Positions 9,587 to 18,745 of a stretch of DNA of 64,000 nt are shown here, in pieces. The notes under the pieces are model-generated. The model searched no databases, was not told the origin of the DNA, and was given only the letters and a program-made list of their open reading frames with translations. Made by a program: the position numbers and the translations under genes. The stretch's first letter is position 1. Each line of letters begins with the position of its first letter. This DNA is from Vicinamibacteria bacterium (GTDB lineage Bacteria; Acidobacteriota; Vicinamibacteria; Vicinamibacterales; UBA8438). The stretch is from assembly GCA_022820825.1 (NCBI GenBank), contig JAJEEU010000043.1, forward strand, positions 1 through 64,000, in the 5' to 3' direction.

Positions 9587-11164
9587 TCACTCCTGTCCGG
9601 CGGTGCTGCCTCCCTGCGCGTAAGCGCGCGCTTCGGCGATCGCCGGATTGTCCGCCGGGCCGCGCCAGTTGGCGATCAGCGTCGCATAACGCTCGCGCGC
9701 CGTAGCCGTGTCGCCGGCAGCCGCGGAGGCGCGGGCCGCTCCGAGCAGCGAGCGGGCGCGTCCCGGCATGCGCAGCAGCGAGTGTTCGAACTTCTCGGCC
9801 GCGGACTCCGGCTGGCCGAGATCCAGCAACAGCTCCCCGTACAGCTCGTACGGCGGCTTGACCGGGTTGGCCGCGCCGTTCGGCGGGCGCATCGTCTCGA
9901 CCACCGCAATCGCGTCGTCCATCAATGCCGTGGCGTCGGCCGCGCGGTCTTCCGCGGCGGCCACCAGGGCGGCCACCTGCAGGTGCATGATCTGCACGGG
10001 CTTGCCGCCGTCGGCCGCGCGGGCTTCGAGCTCCGCGGCCGCGCGCCGCGCCGCTTCCACATCTCCCGTGCGAACGGCGCTGAGACCCGTCGCCAGCAAC
10101 GCATGGTTCGAGGTGTCGTCGCCGATGGGTCCGATCTTCCACTCCTCCGTCTCGACCACGTAGCGCGCTTCGAGCAGCGGCAGGCTGTCGCTGGCGCGCT
10201 GCGCCCCGTCGCTTTCGTCGATCACCATCTTCAGGCGGTCGAGCCAGGTCCGGGCGCGCGCGTAGTCGCCCCGTTGCAGGTCGCCGTACTGGCCCCAGTC
10301 GAGCGGGTGCACGGTGTCGCCGACGCTGTCACCGGGATTCCAGAGGGCGCGGGCCGCGTCGTACGCGGACTGGTTGTGCTCGGAGACGAGGTCCCACATG
10401 CCGTGCTGGATGAAGATGTGCGTCGGCATGTGCCGGGCGTGGGCCACCGCGGGTGCAATCCTCGCGTACTGCCGCGCGGACGGCAGCGCCAGCGGCGCGT
10501 GGATGGGGTCGTCGAAGGCATGGATCGCGTAGTGGGGCGCGCCGGGATGGTTCGGGTTCTCCCCGAACACGCCCAGCGCGATCGCGCCAGCCTGCATCTC
10601 CAGGCGCAACGACTGATCGCCGAGCGCGCGCGAGCCGCTCAGCAGCGACAGCGCGTAGAACGTCGCCACCTCGTGGTCGTCGGGAAACTGCTCGTGCAGC
10701 CGCTCCATCGCATGCATGTAGTCGACACGGCGCGCGTTGTAGTCGCCGTCGGCCCAGAGCGCCTCGACGGCTTCCAGGAAGCCGCGCTCGCGCGCGGTCG
10801 GCGCCTTTGCCAGACGCTCGGCGGTGGTGGCGCCCAGCCGCGCCAGCGCTGCCCGCGGGTTCTCGTCGTCGGGGTCGCTGCGGAACAGCGGGTGGTTGTA
10901 GCACAGCGTCTCGCCCCAGTACGCCATCACGAAGTCCGGCTCGATCTCCTGCGCCGCCTGGAACTGCTCGATCGCCTGCTTCCAGCCGAAGCTGTGCAGG
11001 ATAGCCACGCCGCGCAGGAAGTGCTGCTGGGCTTCCGCGGAGCGCGCCGAGGTCGGAAAGTCGAGGGAGCCGACACTGTCGAACTGGGCCGACGCGCCGG
11101 CCGGCAGCAGCAACAGCAGCGCGGCCAGTACGGGTGCGCCGCGGCGAAGAAGGTTGGAATGCAT
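9587..11164 (-). CDS. Secreted tetratricopeptide-like repeat protein
   Basis: A 525-residue protein with a clear signal peptide (residues 1-26; PVLAALLLLLPAGASA then cleavage) and helical-repeat architecture. The first unit is FLRGVAILHSFGWKQAIEQF followed by AQEIEPDFVMAYWGETL, a classic TPR. Mid-protein His-rich stretches (GAPHYAIHAFDD, HARHMPTHIFIQHGMWD) are typical of a family of large periplasmic TPR proteins I associate with Acidobacteriota and Bacteroidota. Function is unknown; protein-protein scaffolding is likely. ATG 11164 was chosen because it starts the signal peptide, with AAGGAG 10 nt upstream. Divergent from acyP. Confidence 0.75.
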   Translation of the reverse strand: MHSNLLRRGAPVLAALLLLLPAGASAQFDSVGSLDFPTSARSAEAQQHFLRGVAILHSFGWKQAIEQFQAAQEIEPDFVMAYWGETLCYNHPLFRSDPDDENPRAALARLGATTAERLAKAPTARERGFLEAVEALWADGDYNARRVDYMHAMERLHEQFPDDHEVATFYALSLLSGSRALGDQSLRLEMQAGAIALGVFGENPNHPGAPHYAIHAFDDPIHAPLALPSARQYARIAPAVAHARHMPTHIFIQHGMWDLVSEHNQSAYDAARALWNPGDSVGDTVHPLDWGQYGDLQRGDYARARTWLDRLKMVIDESDGAQRASDSLPLLEARYVVETEEWKIGPIGDDTSNHALLATGLSAVRTGDVEAARRAAAELEARAADGGKPVQIMHLQVAALVAAAEDRAADATALMDDAIAVVETMRPPNGAANPVKPPYELYGELLLDLGQPESAAEKFEHSLLRMPGRARSLLGAARASAAAGDTATARERYATLIANWRGPADNPAIAEARAYAQGGSTAGQE

Positions 11165-11246
11165 GCGTTGTAGCTCCTTTTTCGAACGAGGCTCGCACAC
11201 GAGTCTCAACCGCAGCGTACCACAATGGAGCCCGGTGCGAGTCGGC

Positions 11247-11252
11247 TATAAT
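11247..11252 (+). promoter_or_regulatory. -10 element of acyP-apt
   Basis: A perfect TATAAT lies 16 nt before the acyP ATG, so the 5' leader is about 10 nt. No convincing -35 is visible. Confidence 0.5.
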
Positions 11253-11268
11253 CGGCCCCCGGCAGCCG

Positions 11269-11544
11269 ATGAAGGTGACCCGGCGGTACCTCGTCCGGGG
11301 CGTGGTGCAAGGCGTGGGTTTCCGGTACTTCACGGAACGCGCCGCGCGCGATGCCGGGTTGGCGGGCTACGTGCGAAACCTTGCCGACGGCCGCGTGGAA
11401 GTGATCGCCGAGGGCAACCCGGAAGCAATCGAACGCTTCGAACGGACCATTCGGAGCGGGCCGCCGCTCGCGCGGGTCGACGGCGTCGAGGTCGAGACCG
11501 GGAATCCGCCAGGCGGGTACTCGCGATTCGAGATCCGGCATTAG
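11269..11544 (+). CDS. acyP: Acylphosphatase
   Basis: A 91-residue enzyme that hydrolyses the carboxyl-phosphate bond of acyl phosphates. The phosphate-binding loop and catalytic arginine are in RGVVQGVGFRYF (residues 10-21), and the catalytic asparagine in YVRNLADG (about 34-41). The length is standard. The ATG at 11269 is the only start giving a normal N-terminus; the reading frame extends further upstream across the divergent gene's promoter. apt follows after 27 bp, probably in the same transcript. Confidence 0.92.
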   Translation: MKVTRRYLVRGVVQGVGFRYFTERAARDAGLAGYVRNLADGRVEVIAEGNPEAIERFERTIRSGPPLARVDGVEVETGNPPGGYSRFEIRH

Positions 11545-11571
11545 CAAGTCACGGGGAGTTGAACCGAACAT

Positions 11572-12087
11572 ATGGATGCGCTGAAGCAGTTGATCAGGGA
11601 CGTGCCGGATTTCCCGAAGCCCGGCATCCTCTTCAAGGACATCACGACGCTGCTGCGCGACGCCGACGGCCTGCGCAGCGCCGTCGATTGCCTCGCCGAA
11701 CCGTATCGGGACAAGCCGCTGGACCAGATTGTCGGAATCGAGAGCCGCGGGTTCATTCTCGGCGCGGCCATCGCCGACCGGCTCGGTACGGGGTTCGTGC
11801 CGATCCGCAAGCCCGGCAAGCTGCCGGCGGAGACGGTGAGCGCCTCCTACGCGCTCGAGTACGGCACCGACACGCTCGAGATGCATCGCGACGCGCTGGG
11901 CGGCGGCCACCGCGTCCTGATCGTCGACGACCTGCTGGCGACCGGCGGCACCGCCCGGGCGGCCGTGAATCTCGTCAGAGAGTGTGGAGCGGAGGTGGTC
12001 GGGCTGGCGTTCCTGATCGAGCTGGCGGCGCTCAACGGCCGGGCGCAGCTACCCGACGAGCAGCTCTTCACGGTGCTTCAGTACTGA
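11572..12087 (+). CDS. apt: Adenine phosphoribosyltransferase
   Basis: A 171-residue purine-salvage enzyme converting adenine and PRPP to AMP. The PRPP-binding motif [14 protein letters not shown] (about residues 120-133) is intact. So are the N-terminal hood region [16 protein letters not shown] and the flexible-loop region [20 protein letters not shown]. Its ATG follows a weak ribosome binding site (GGGGAGTTGAAC). The membrane-anchored gene downstream starts 18 bp later, so apt heads the MoxR/VWA operon. Confidence 0.95.
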   Translation: MDALKQLIRDVPDFPKPGILFKDITTLLRDADGLRSAVDCLAEPYRDKPLDQIVGIESRGFILGAAIADRLGTGFVPIRKPGKLPAETVSASYALEYGTDTLEMHRDALGGGHRVLIVDDLLATGGTARAAVNLVRECGAEVVGLAFLIELAALNGRAQLPDEQLFTVLQY

Positions 12088-12104
12088 GGCTCCAGAACCG
12101 AGCT

Positions 12105-12674
12105 GTGGCGGCATCCACCCTGCTCGCGGCCGGCCTGCTGCTGGCGCTCGCGCTGTTGGCGCTGCTCGGCGCGGCGCTCCTGCTGGAAGTGCGCCGGCGG
12201 CGGCGGGAGCAGGCGCTGCTGCAGTTGCTGGCGGGGCTGGGGCCCGCCGGGGTCGCGGCGCGGTCGGATCCGGAGGCGCTCGTGGCGTGGGCCGCGGTGG
12301 CGCGCGCTGCGCGCAACACGTTTCCGGAAGCGAGCGCGCGGCTGGATGCGGCCGCGGGCGGGAGGTTCCCGTTCTCCCGGGAGCTGGTCGAGGCGGCCCA
12401 CGCGCGCTGGACGGCCGACTGGCTGGCCTGGGAGCGGCAGCACGATGTCGAGTACAAGGAGCGCGTGGCGGCCGCGGAGCAGGCGCTCGACGCAGCGCCC
12501 GCGGAACAGGCGGCCACGCTCCAGTTGCGGCTGGCCGCCATCAACCAGGAGAAGCTCCAGACCTACCAGGAACGCTACGAGCATTACGTGCGCGTGGGCA
12601 AGGCGATTGGCGCCATCGGCGAGCAGTTGGACGCGGGCCCGGACGGCGCGCCCGCGGAGGGGGCGGGCAGCTAG
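12105..12674 (+). CDS. Unknown membrane-anchored coiled-coil protein
   Basis: About 189 residues from GTG 12105. One long hydrophobic segment lies near the N-terminus (LLAAGLLLALALLALLGAALL), followed by basic LEVRRRRR (cytoplasmic side) and an Ala/Glu-rich helical region with likely coiled coil (about 115-165, ending QEKLQTYQERYEHYVRVG). I do not recognise a family. It lies 17 bp after apt and 3 bp before the MoxR ATPase, so it is probably an accessory subunit of that module. The GTG is the first start after the apt stop; a later start would cut the membrane segment. Confidence 0.6.
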   Translation: MAASTLLAAGLLLALALLALLGAALLLEVRRRRREQALLQLLAGLGPAGVAARSDPEALVAWAAVARAARNTFPEASARLDAAAGGRFPFSRELVEAAHARWTADWLAWERQHDVEYKERVAAAEQALDAAPAEQAATLQLRLAAINQEKLQTYQERYEHYVRVGKAIGAIGEQLDAGPDGAPAEGAGS

Positions 12675-12677
12675 CTG

Positions 12678-13718
12678 ATGGACGCCGATCTGCGGGAAGC
12701 AGTCGACTTCCACAGGGCAATCGTCGCCGAGGGCAGCAAGGCGCTCGTCGGCTACGACCGCGAGAAGGCGCTGGCCAACATGGTGCTGATGGCGGAGATC
12801 CCGACCACCTACGACCAGCAGCGGCAGCGCCAGGTCAACGCCGGCAACCTGCTGCTGCGGGGTGTTCCGGGGGTCGGCAAGACCTTCTTCGGCGTCATCC
12901 TCGCCGCCATCAGCGGGGCCAAGTTCGCGCGCCTGCAAGGCCGGGCCGACCTGCAGCCGACGGAGGTGGTCGGCTTCGAGATGATCAACCCGGCGACCGG
13001 CGAGCGGATGACCGAGTTCGGGCCGCTCGCCTCGGCCGAGGTGATCCTCCTCGACGAGATCAACCGCATACCGCTCAAGTCGCAGAGCGCGTTCCTGGAA
13101 GGGCTGCAGGACCGGGCGGTCACCGTCGGCCGCCAGACGTTCCAGCTTCCCGCGTTCAGCTTCGCCATCGCGACCATGAACCCGGTGGAGCTGGGGCAGG
13201 GGACGTTCCCGCTGTCGGAGGCGGCCACGGACCGCTTCGCGATCATGGTCACCATCGGCTACCTGCCGCCCGCGGAGGAGCAGAAGCTCGTCGACTTCGA
13301 CTTCAAGCAGGTGGCGCTCAACGGACTGGTCCAGAAGGAGCGCGTCATCGAGCTCCGCTCGGTCATCACGGAACGGGTGTTCCTGCACGATGCGCTGGGG
13401 CGCTACATACGGCGCCTGGTGGCCGCGTCGCGCCCGTACGACGCCGAGACCGAGTGGACAATCCGTTCCCCGTCCGATCTGGTCGAGGAGTACGTCGACC
13501 TGGGCGCGTCGCCGCGCGCCACGATCTGCTGGGGGAGGCTGGTGAAGGTCTGGGCCCTGTTCGAGGGCGAACGCGCCGAGGTGCTGCCGGAAGACGTGCA
13601 GGCGCTGGCGCGCTACATCCTGAGCCACAGGATATGGCTGCGGCCGCAGGCCGCGAGCCAGGGAGTGCGCGTGGAAACGGTCATCGACGACATCATCGCG
13701 CGCGTGCCGATCCCATGA
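12678..13718 (+). CDS. MoxR-family AAA+ ATPase
   Basis: A 346-residue AAA+ protein. Walker A is LLRGVPGVGKTFFGV (about 57-71) and Walker B VILLDEINRIPLKSQSAFLE with the MoxR-type continuation. Sensor 1 lies in FAIATMNPVELGQGTFPLSE, and an arginine-finger region in AATDRFAIM. MoxR ATPases act as chaperones that load or mature partners carrying VWA domains, exactly the proteins encoded downstream. Its stop overlaps the DUF58 gene by ATGA. Confidence 0.9.
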   Translation: MDADLREAVDFHRAIVAEGSKALVGYDREKALANMVLMAEIPTTYDQQRQRQVNAGNLLLRGVPGVGKTFFGVILAAISGAKFARLQGRADLQPTEVVGFEMINPATGERMTEFGPLASAEVILLDEINRIPLKSQSAFLEGLQDRAVTVGRQTFQLPAFSFAIATMNPVELGQGTFPLSEAATDRFAIMVTIGYLPPAEEQKLVDFDFKQVALNGLVQKERVIELRSVITERVFLHDALGRYIRRLVAASRPYDAETEWTIRSPSDLVEEYVDLGASPRATICWGRLVKVWALFEGERAEVLPEDVQALARYILSHRIWLRPQAASQGVRVETVIDDIIARVPIP

Positions 13719-14620
13719 GCACCGCGACCGCCGAACGGCTCGTGAGCTGGGAGGAAATCCAGGACATCGAGCTGGTGATCCTGCAGCGCATGAAGGAGTA
13801 CTCGCTGGGCGCGCACCACAGCGACTTCCACGGCTCCGGGTTCGACCTCGCCGGGCTGCGCGAGTGGCAACCCGGAGACCGGCCCTCGGCCATCGACTGG
13901 GCGCAGTCGACGCTCACCAACTTCAGCCCGCTGACCACGCGCGAGTTCGATCTCGAAAGCACCGCTTCCGTCATCATCGTGGCCGATGCGTCGCTCTCGA
14001 CGCGGTGCGGCGTGGACGACACGCCGATCGCCAAGGTGATCGCGCGCGTCGTCGCGACCCTCGCGCTGGCGGGCGCGTTTTTCCAGGACCGCGTGGGCCT
14101 GGTGGCGATGGACGGCCCGTCGCGGCGGCTGCTGGTGCCGCCGCACGCCGGCAAGAACCACGCCATGCACTGCGTCGACGCGTATCAGGAGTGTCTCGAC
14201 GCGGACGAGCCGGGCAGTCGGGACGAGGGCGGCGGAGATCTGGGCGGCCTGCTGCGCCGGCGCTCGCTGCTGCCGGTGGTCTCGGACTTCCTGATGGACG
14301 ACCCGGAAGCGTGCCTGAAGGAGTTCGCGGCGCTGGCGCACTGGCACGACGTGTTCGTGGTGCTGGTCGACAGCGCGTTCGCGTTCGACCTGCCGCCGGT
14401 GTCGGCCGGGTGGGTCACCGGCTACGACGTGGAGACGGGCCGCTCGCGGCTGCTGTCGGCGCGGGAGCTGGAGCGCCTCGGAGAGCGCGTGCGCGAATGG
14501 CAGGACAACGTGGAGCGCATCGCGCGGCGGCACGGCCTCGACGTGGTGCGCGTCGTCCGGGACGCCGAGCACGAGGCCCTGGCGGAGTTCCTCCGCGGGC
14601 GGAAGCTGCGCAAGCGATGA
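13715..14620 (+). CDS. DUF58-domain protein of the MoxR/VWA module
   Basis: A 301-residue soluble protein. The DUF58 signature is in GSGFDLAGLREWQPGDRPS followed by IDW (about 48-70), and a VWA-like core begins VIIVADASLSTRCG with a DxSxS metal-site pattern. DUF58 proteins are nearly always encoded next to moxR and are thought to be its substrates. It overlaps moxR upstream and the next gene downstream by ATGA. It lacks the N-terminal membrane segments common in DUF58 proteins. Confidence 0.85.
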   Translation: MSTATAERLVSWEEIQDIELVILQRMKEYSLGAHHSDFHGSGFDLAGLREWQPGDRPSAIDWAQSTLTNFSPLTTREFDLESTASVIIVADASLSTRCGVDDTPIAKVIARVVATLALAGAFFQDRVGLVAMDGPSRRLLVPPHAGKNHAMHCVDAYQECLDADEPGSRDEGGGDLGGLLRRRSLLPVVSDFLMDDPEACLKEFAALAHWHDVFVVLVDSAFAFDLPPVSAGWVTGYDVETGRSRLLSARELERLGERVREWQDNVERIARRHGLDVVRVVRDAEHEALAEFLRGRKLRKR

Positions 14621-15840
14621 CAGGCCGCACACGGTTCGCAGCGGTGCTCGCGCTGGCGCTGGCGGCCGGTTCCCACGGCGCGCCGGTGCCCGCGGCGGCG
14701 CAGCCGTCCGAACCGGCCCTCGAGGCGGTGTCCGCGCTGCGCTGCTGGCGGCGCGTAGACCGCGGCGCGGTGCGCATCGGGGAGCAGTTCGGGATGACCG
14801 TCACGTGCCGCGTCGTCGAGAGCGACAGCGGGCGCGCCGTTCCGGATACCGTCCGTCTCGAGCCGGAGTCGATCGACCTGCTGCCGTTCGAGGTGCAGGC
14901 CGGCGAGCGCTTCGCGGACGTCACCGGCCCCGGACACCGGTTCTTCCAATATCACTACGTGCTCCGGCTGACGGGGGAGGACTACTTTGGCCGGGATGTG
15001 CTGATCCCGCCGCTGGAGTTGAACTACCGCATCGAGCGGCCGGGAGAAGCCGGGACGGTACTCCCGGGGCGGGAGCTCGCCTACGTTCTGCCGGGTGAGT
15101 CGATCCGGGTGCTGTCGCTGGTGCCGGAGACGGCGGCGGATATCCGGGGCATCCCGCTCGAGACGCTGGGCGCGGCCGAGGCGCGGCTGGCGCGCGCCGA
15201 CGTCCTGCTGCTGGCTGCCGCGGGTCTCGGTCTCGTGGCCGCGGGCGTGCTGGTGGTCGGCCTGCGCCGGGCCCACCAGGCGCGGCAGACGGCGGGCTCG
15301 CCGGAGGCGCGGCCGGTGGCCGCGGCGGCCGTAGCCGGCGCCGTCGCGCGCGAGTTGACGGAAATCCGGCGCGAGAACGCGGAAGCGGAGTGGTCGCCCG
15401 ATCGGATCGGACGCGGACTGGCGGCACTGCGGCTCGCCGCAGCCGTGGCGCTCGAGCAGCGGGTCGCCGAGCGCGACGCGGCGGCGGACGCCAGCCCGCG
15501 GCCCGGCGAGCTTCACGTCCGGTGCGGTCCGCTGGCGCGGCGGTGGGTCATGGTGTCCTCGCCCGTCACGCCGCCGCTGTTGGCCGAGGGCGCGGCCGGC
15601 CGGCAGGGCGGCGGAATTTCCGGTGGCGACCTGGAGCGCCTGCAGCGGGCGCTGGCGGTGTTCAGCGCCGCGCGCTATGCGCGGACCGGCGATCCGCTGC
15701 CCGGCGCGCTGACGCTGGCGCTGGAGGACGGCATAGAGGTCTCGCGGCAGTTGCGGGTCCGCGCGCTCGCCCCGCTGCGTCTGGCGCGGAGGCTGGCGGC
15801 GTCGTTGCGCGGCCGGTGGCGACTCCTATGGGCACGCTGA
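14617..15840 (+). CDS. Exported single-span protein, BatD-like by position
   Basis: A 407-residue protein with an N-terminal signal peptide (residues 1-28, ALALAAGSHGAPVPAAA) and a beta-rich extracytoplasmic domain (about 35-175). One membrane helix follows (about 189-210, LLLAAAGLGLVAAGVLVVGL), then a cytoplasmic Ala/Arg-rich helical region. This topology and the position between DUF58 and two VWA proteins match BatD of aerotolerance operons, but sequence similarity is too weak for me to assign it. It overlaps both neighbours (4 and 13 bp). Confidence 0.6.
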   Translation: MTGRTRFAAVLALALAAGSHGAPVPAAAQPSEPALEAVSALRCWRRVDRGAVRIGEQFGMTVTCRVVESDSGRAVPDTVRLEPESIDLLPFEVQAGERFADVTGPGHRFFQYHYVLRLTGEDYFGRDVLIPPLELNYRIERPGEAGTVLPGRELAYVLPGESIRVLSLVPETAADIRGIPLETLGAAEARLARADVLLLAAAGLGLVAAGVLVVGLRRAHQARQTAGSPEARPVAAAAVAGAVARELTEIRRENAEAEWSPDRIGRGLAALRLAAAVALEQRVAERDAAADASPRPGELHVRCGPLARRWVMVSSPVTPPLLAEGAAGRQGGGISGGDLERLQRALAVFSAARYARTGDPLPGALTLALEDGIEVSRQLRVRALAPLRLARRLAASLRGRWRLLWAR

Positions 15841-16919
15841 CGGCGCTGCTGGCGCAGCTCGGGGAGACCGTCGGCCAGCTCGACCGGCTGCGGTTCGAGC
15901 AGGTCGCGTTCCTGCGGCCCCGCGAGGCGCTGGCGGCGGTCGGCCTGCTCGGTCTGCTGGCCCTGGCCGTAATCGTCGCGCGCGCCATGCGGCGGGAGCG
16001 TCCGGGGCGCCACCGCATCGCCCTGCCCGCGCTGGTGCCGGACGCGCCGCGACGGGGCTGGAGCGCCGTCCGGCACGCCCCGTTCCTGCTGTTCCTGGCC
16101 GGCCTGCCGCTGTTCATCCTGGCGCTGGCCGCGCCGCACGTCTCCCTCGTCGAGGAGGAGACGACCTATCCGGGCCACCGCATCACAATCCTGATCGACG
16201 CCTCGCTCAGCATGAACTCGGCCTTCTCGACGCGCCAGCTCCGCGCCGGCAACACGTTCCTGGCGAACGTGTCGGCGGCCGAGTACTTCGTCCAGCGGCG
16301 GATGGACGGCCCCTATCACGACCTGGTCGCGCTGATTGAATTCGGCAGTCAGGCTTACATCGTCACGCCGTTCACGAACGACTACGAGAACATCCTGCTG
16401 AGCATCGGACTGATCGGCACGCCCGAGGAGTACCGCCGCTTCCCGGACCACGGCACGCTGATCATGGGGGCGATCAACCGCGGCGTGCAGTTGTTCCGCA
16501 CGTTCGACTTCCTCGACGCCACGGGCAACCTGATTGTCATCTTCAGCGACGGCCAGGACACGCACGCCGTGTACGAGGACCAGTCGCTGGACGAAATCCT
16601 CCAGGAAGCGTCGGACAACGAGATTCCCGTGTACTTCATCCGCACGAGCTACGACCAGCAGCTCGGCGATCTGCTGCCGGACGAGGTCTGGAAGGAAGCG
16701 GTGGAGCGCACCGGCGGGCAGTTCTTTCCGGCGGCCAACGAGGAGATGATCATCGAGGCGGTGAACGAGATAGATCGGCTCGCGGCCGGGCGGATCCGCG
16801 TGACGCGGTACGTCACCCGCGATCCGCTGTTCGCGCCGTTCGCGGTATTGGCCGGCGCGCTCTGGACCGGCGCGCTCGGACTCGCGCTCTGCTTCGGCGC
16901 GTTCCGGACGTTCCCATGA
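15828..16919 (+). CDS. Membrane von Willebrand factor A protein (BatA/BatB-like)
   Basis: A 363-residue protein. Membrane segments lie near residues 38-55 (LAAVGLLGLLALAVIVA) and 82-103 (FLLFLAGLPLFILALAAP). A VWA domain begins at ITILIDASLSMNS with a complete DxSxS metal-ion site and continues through NLIVIFSDGQDTHAVY. A C-terminal segment at about 335-357 is hydrophobic. ATG 15828 lies inside the end of the preceding gene (13-bp overlap), consistent with tight coupling. It probably forms a membrane complex with the MoxR ATPase and the second VWA protein. Confidence 0.8.
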   Translation: MGTLTALLAQLGETVGQLDRLRFEQVAFLRPREALAAVGLLGLLALAVIVARAMRRERPGRHRIALPALVPDAPRRGWSAVRHAPFLLFLAGLPLFILALAAPHVSLVEEETTYPGHRITILIDASLSMNSAFSTRQLRAGNTFLANVSAAEYFVQRRMDGPYHDLVALIEFGSQAYIVTPFTNDYENILLSIGLIGTPEEYRRFPDHGTLIMGAINRGVQLFRTFDFLDATGNLIVIFSDGQDTHAVYEDQSLDEILQEASDNEIPVYFIRTSYDQQLGDLLPDEVWKEAVERTGGQFFPAANEEMIIEAVNEIDRLAAGRIRVTRYVTRDPLFAPFAVLAGALWTGALGLALCFGAFRTFP

Positions 16920-16952
16920 AGCAGGCGAACCGCGGGCAAGGAGTGTGATGTC

Positions 16953-17630
16953 GTGAGTGCTGCATACCGGTACCTGGCGGTCGCGCTGATGGTCGGCGCG
17001 CTCGCGGCGGTCTGCGCGGCGGCCGCCGTCATCGAGCGGGGCATGGCCGCGGCGCAGCGCGAGCTCGCGGTGGCCAACCTGGACGCGGCGGACCGGGGCT
17101 ATGCCGCCGTGGAGCGCCGGCTGGGCCCGACGGCCCGCGTGCCGTGGCTGCTGGCGGGAACGCACGCCGAGATTGCGGCGCGGCGCACGGCGATCCGCTA
17201 CTGGCGGGCCGACTACGCGGAGCTCCTGCGCGGCGACGCGGCCCTGCCCGACGACCCCGGCGTGCGCCTGACGCTGGCAAGCGCCGCATACCGGGCGGGC
17301 TTGCGTGTTGACGCATCGCCGCAGCAGGCCCTCGACGGCCTGGACCGCGCCATCGCGCTGTACGCCGGCCTGCTGCGGGACGGCGACGACCGCGAGGACG
17401 TCGCCTACAACTACGAGTTCCTCGTCACGCTGCGCGGCCTGGTCGAAGAGGGCGCGGAGCCGGTCGGCGCGCCGCTGGAAAGCCCGCTCGGCCAGGAGGG
17501 TGCGCAGCCGCTGGATGACGAGACCGGACTCGACGACGTCCAGATCTACGTCCCGATGATGCAGGACGACCGCGACACGGTCGACGATCCGACCCCGGGC
17601 GGCGATCCGCCCATTCGACGCAGAGGATGA
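16953..17630 (+). CDS. Unknown membrane-anchored helical protein of the VWA operon
   Basis: A 225-residue protein from GTG 16953, with AAGGAG 9 nt upstream. It has an N-terminal membrane anchor (about 7-28), then an Ala-rich helical region with TPR-like character (YWRADYAELLRG; PGVRLTLASAAYRAGL; QQALDGLDRAIALYAGLL), and an acidic, proline-containing tail. TPR proteins (BatC/BatE) commonly accompany Bat VWA proteins, and that role is inferred. It overlaps the last VWA gene by 4 bp. Confidence 0.6.
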   Translation: MSAAYRYLAVALMVGALAAVCAAAAVIERGMAAAQRELAVANLDAADRGYAAVERRLGPTARVPWLLAGTHAEIAARRTAIRYWRADYAELLRGDAALPDDPGVRLTLASAAYRAGLRVDASPQQALDGLDRAIALYAGLLRDGDDREDVAYNYEFLVTLRGLVEEGAEPVGAPLESPLGQEGAQPLDDETGLDDVQIYVPMMQDDRDTVDDPTPGGDPPIRRRG

Positions 17631-18700
17631 TGAGCTTCCTGGCGCCGCTGAACCTGTGGCTGTTGGCCGCGCCCGCGCTGCTGCTCGTCGTGTGGGGGCG
17701 GCAGGCGCTGCGCCGGCGGCGCGACGCGCACCGCTACGCCGCGCGCCGGGTGCTTCCGTTCCGGGAGCGCATCGCGTCGGCGGGCGACCTCGCCTTCTGG
17801 CTGTGCCTGATCCTGGCGCTGGGCTGCCTGGTGCTGGCGCTGGCGCGGCCGCACGCCGTCGTCACGCGCGTGCGCGATGCCGGGCTCGACATCATCGTGC
17901 TGCAGGACGGCTCGACCTCGATGCGCGTGACGGACGTCGCGCCCGACCGCTGGCAGCGTTCCACCGCGTGGCTGCGGACGTTCGCCGAGACGTTGAGCTG
18001 GACCGACCAGCGGCTGGCGCTGGCGCTGTTCGCCTACCGTCCGGCGCCGCAGGTCCGCCTGACGAGCGACCCGAACGCCTTTTTCTTCTTCCTGGAGCAC
18101 CTCGGAGAATCGCCGCCGTTCCGGCTGGAGGACGACACCAGTTGGGATACGAACATCGAGGAGGGGATCTTCTGGGGCATCAAGATGCTCGACGTCGACG
18201 AGGATCTGTACGGCCGGCGCCGCAGCGCGAAGGTGTTCATCGTCGTGTCGGACGGACAGGCCTGGAGCGGCGAGGTCGAGAAGGCGCTGGAGCTGGCCCG
18301 CGACCGCGGCGTCCGGATCTACGTCGTGGGCGTGGGCACCACCGCCGGCGGCATCATTCCGGACCTGCCGCCGCGGCGCTACGCGCCGCCTCCCGAGCCG
18401 ATCCACTCGTCGCTGGACCGGCCCTCGCTGCGCTCGATTGCCGCGGCCGGCGGCGGGCGCTACTACGAGCTCGGGACGCAGTCGGACCAGTTGCTGGCCC
18501 TGGAGATCCTGTCGGACGCCCGCCAGTTCGCCCCGCGGACCGGCGTGCAGGAGGTGGTGGAGGAGCTGTACTGGCTGCTGCTCGTCGCCGCCGCGGGATT
18601 CGTCGGCCTGGGGACGCTGTTCATCGCCGACCGGATGCAGCTCTGGTGGCAGTTGGCGGTCGGGCTGGGGCTGCTCGCGGTGCTCGTCCGGCTGCTCTGA
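17627..18700 (+). CDS. Membrane von Willebrand factor A protein (BatA-like)
   Basis: A 357-residue protein with the classic BatA N-terminus FLAPLNLWLLAAPALLLVVW, a second membrane segment at about 55-75, a VWA domain starting DIIVLQDGSTSMRV (DxSxS site, about 89-102), and C-terminal membrane helices (about 307-327 and 336-356). It is the last gene of the operon. Paired VWA proteins of this topology occur in aerotolerance or stress-linked Bat operons. What they do biochemically is not established. Confidence 0.85.
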   Translation: MMSFLAPLNLWLLAAPALLLVVWGRQALRRRRDAHRYAARRVLPFRERIASAGDLAFWLCLILALGCLVLALARPHAVVTRVRDAGLDIIVLQDGSTSMRVTDVAPDRWQRSTAWLRTFAETLSWTDQRLALALFAYRPAPQVRLTSDPNAFFFFLEHLGESPPFRLEDDTSWDTNIEEGIFWGIKMLDVDEDLYGRRRSAKVFIVVSDGQAWSGEVEKALELARDRGVRIYVVGVGTTAGGIIPDLPPRRYAPPPEPIHSSLDRPSLRSIAAAGGGRYYELGTQSDQLLALEILSDARQFAPRTGVQEVVEELYWLLLVAAAGFVGLGTLFIADRMQLWWQLAVGLGLLAVLVRLL

Positions 18701-18745
18701 AGCATCCGGGGGCGCCCGTTGCGCGCCGGCGCACACGGCGGAGCG

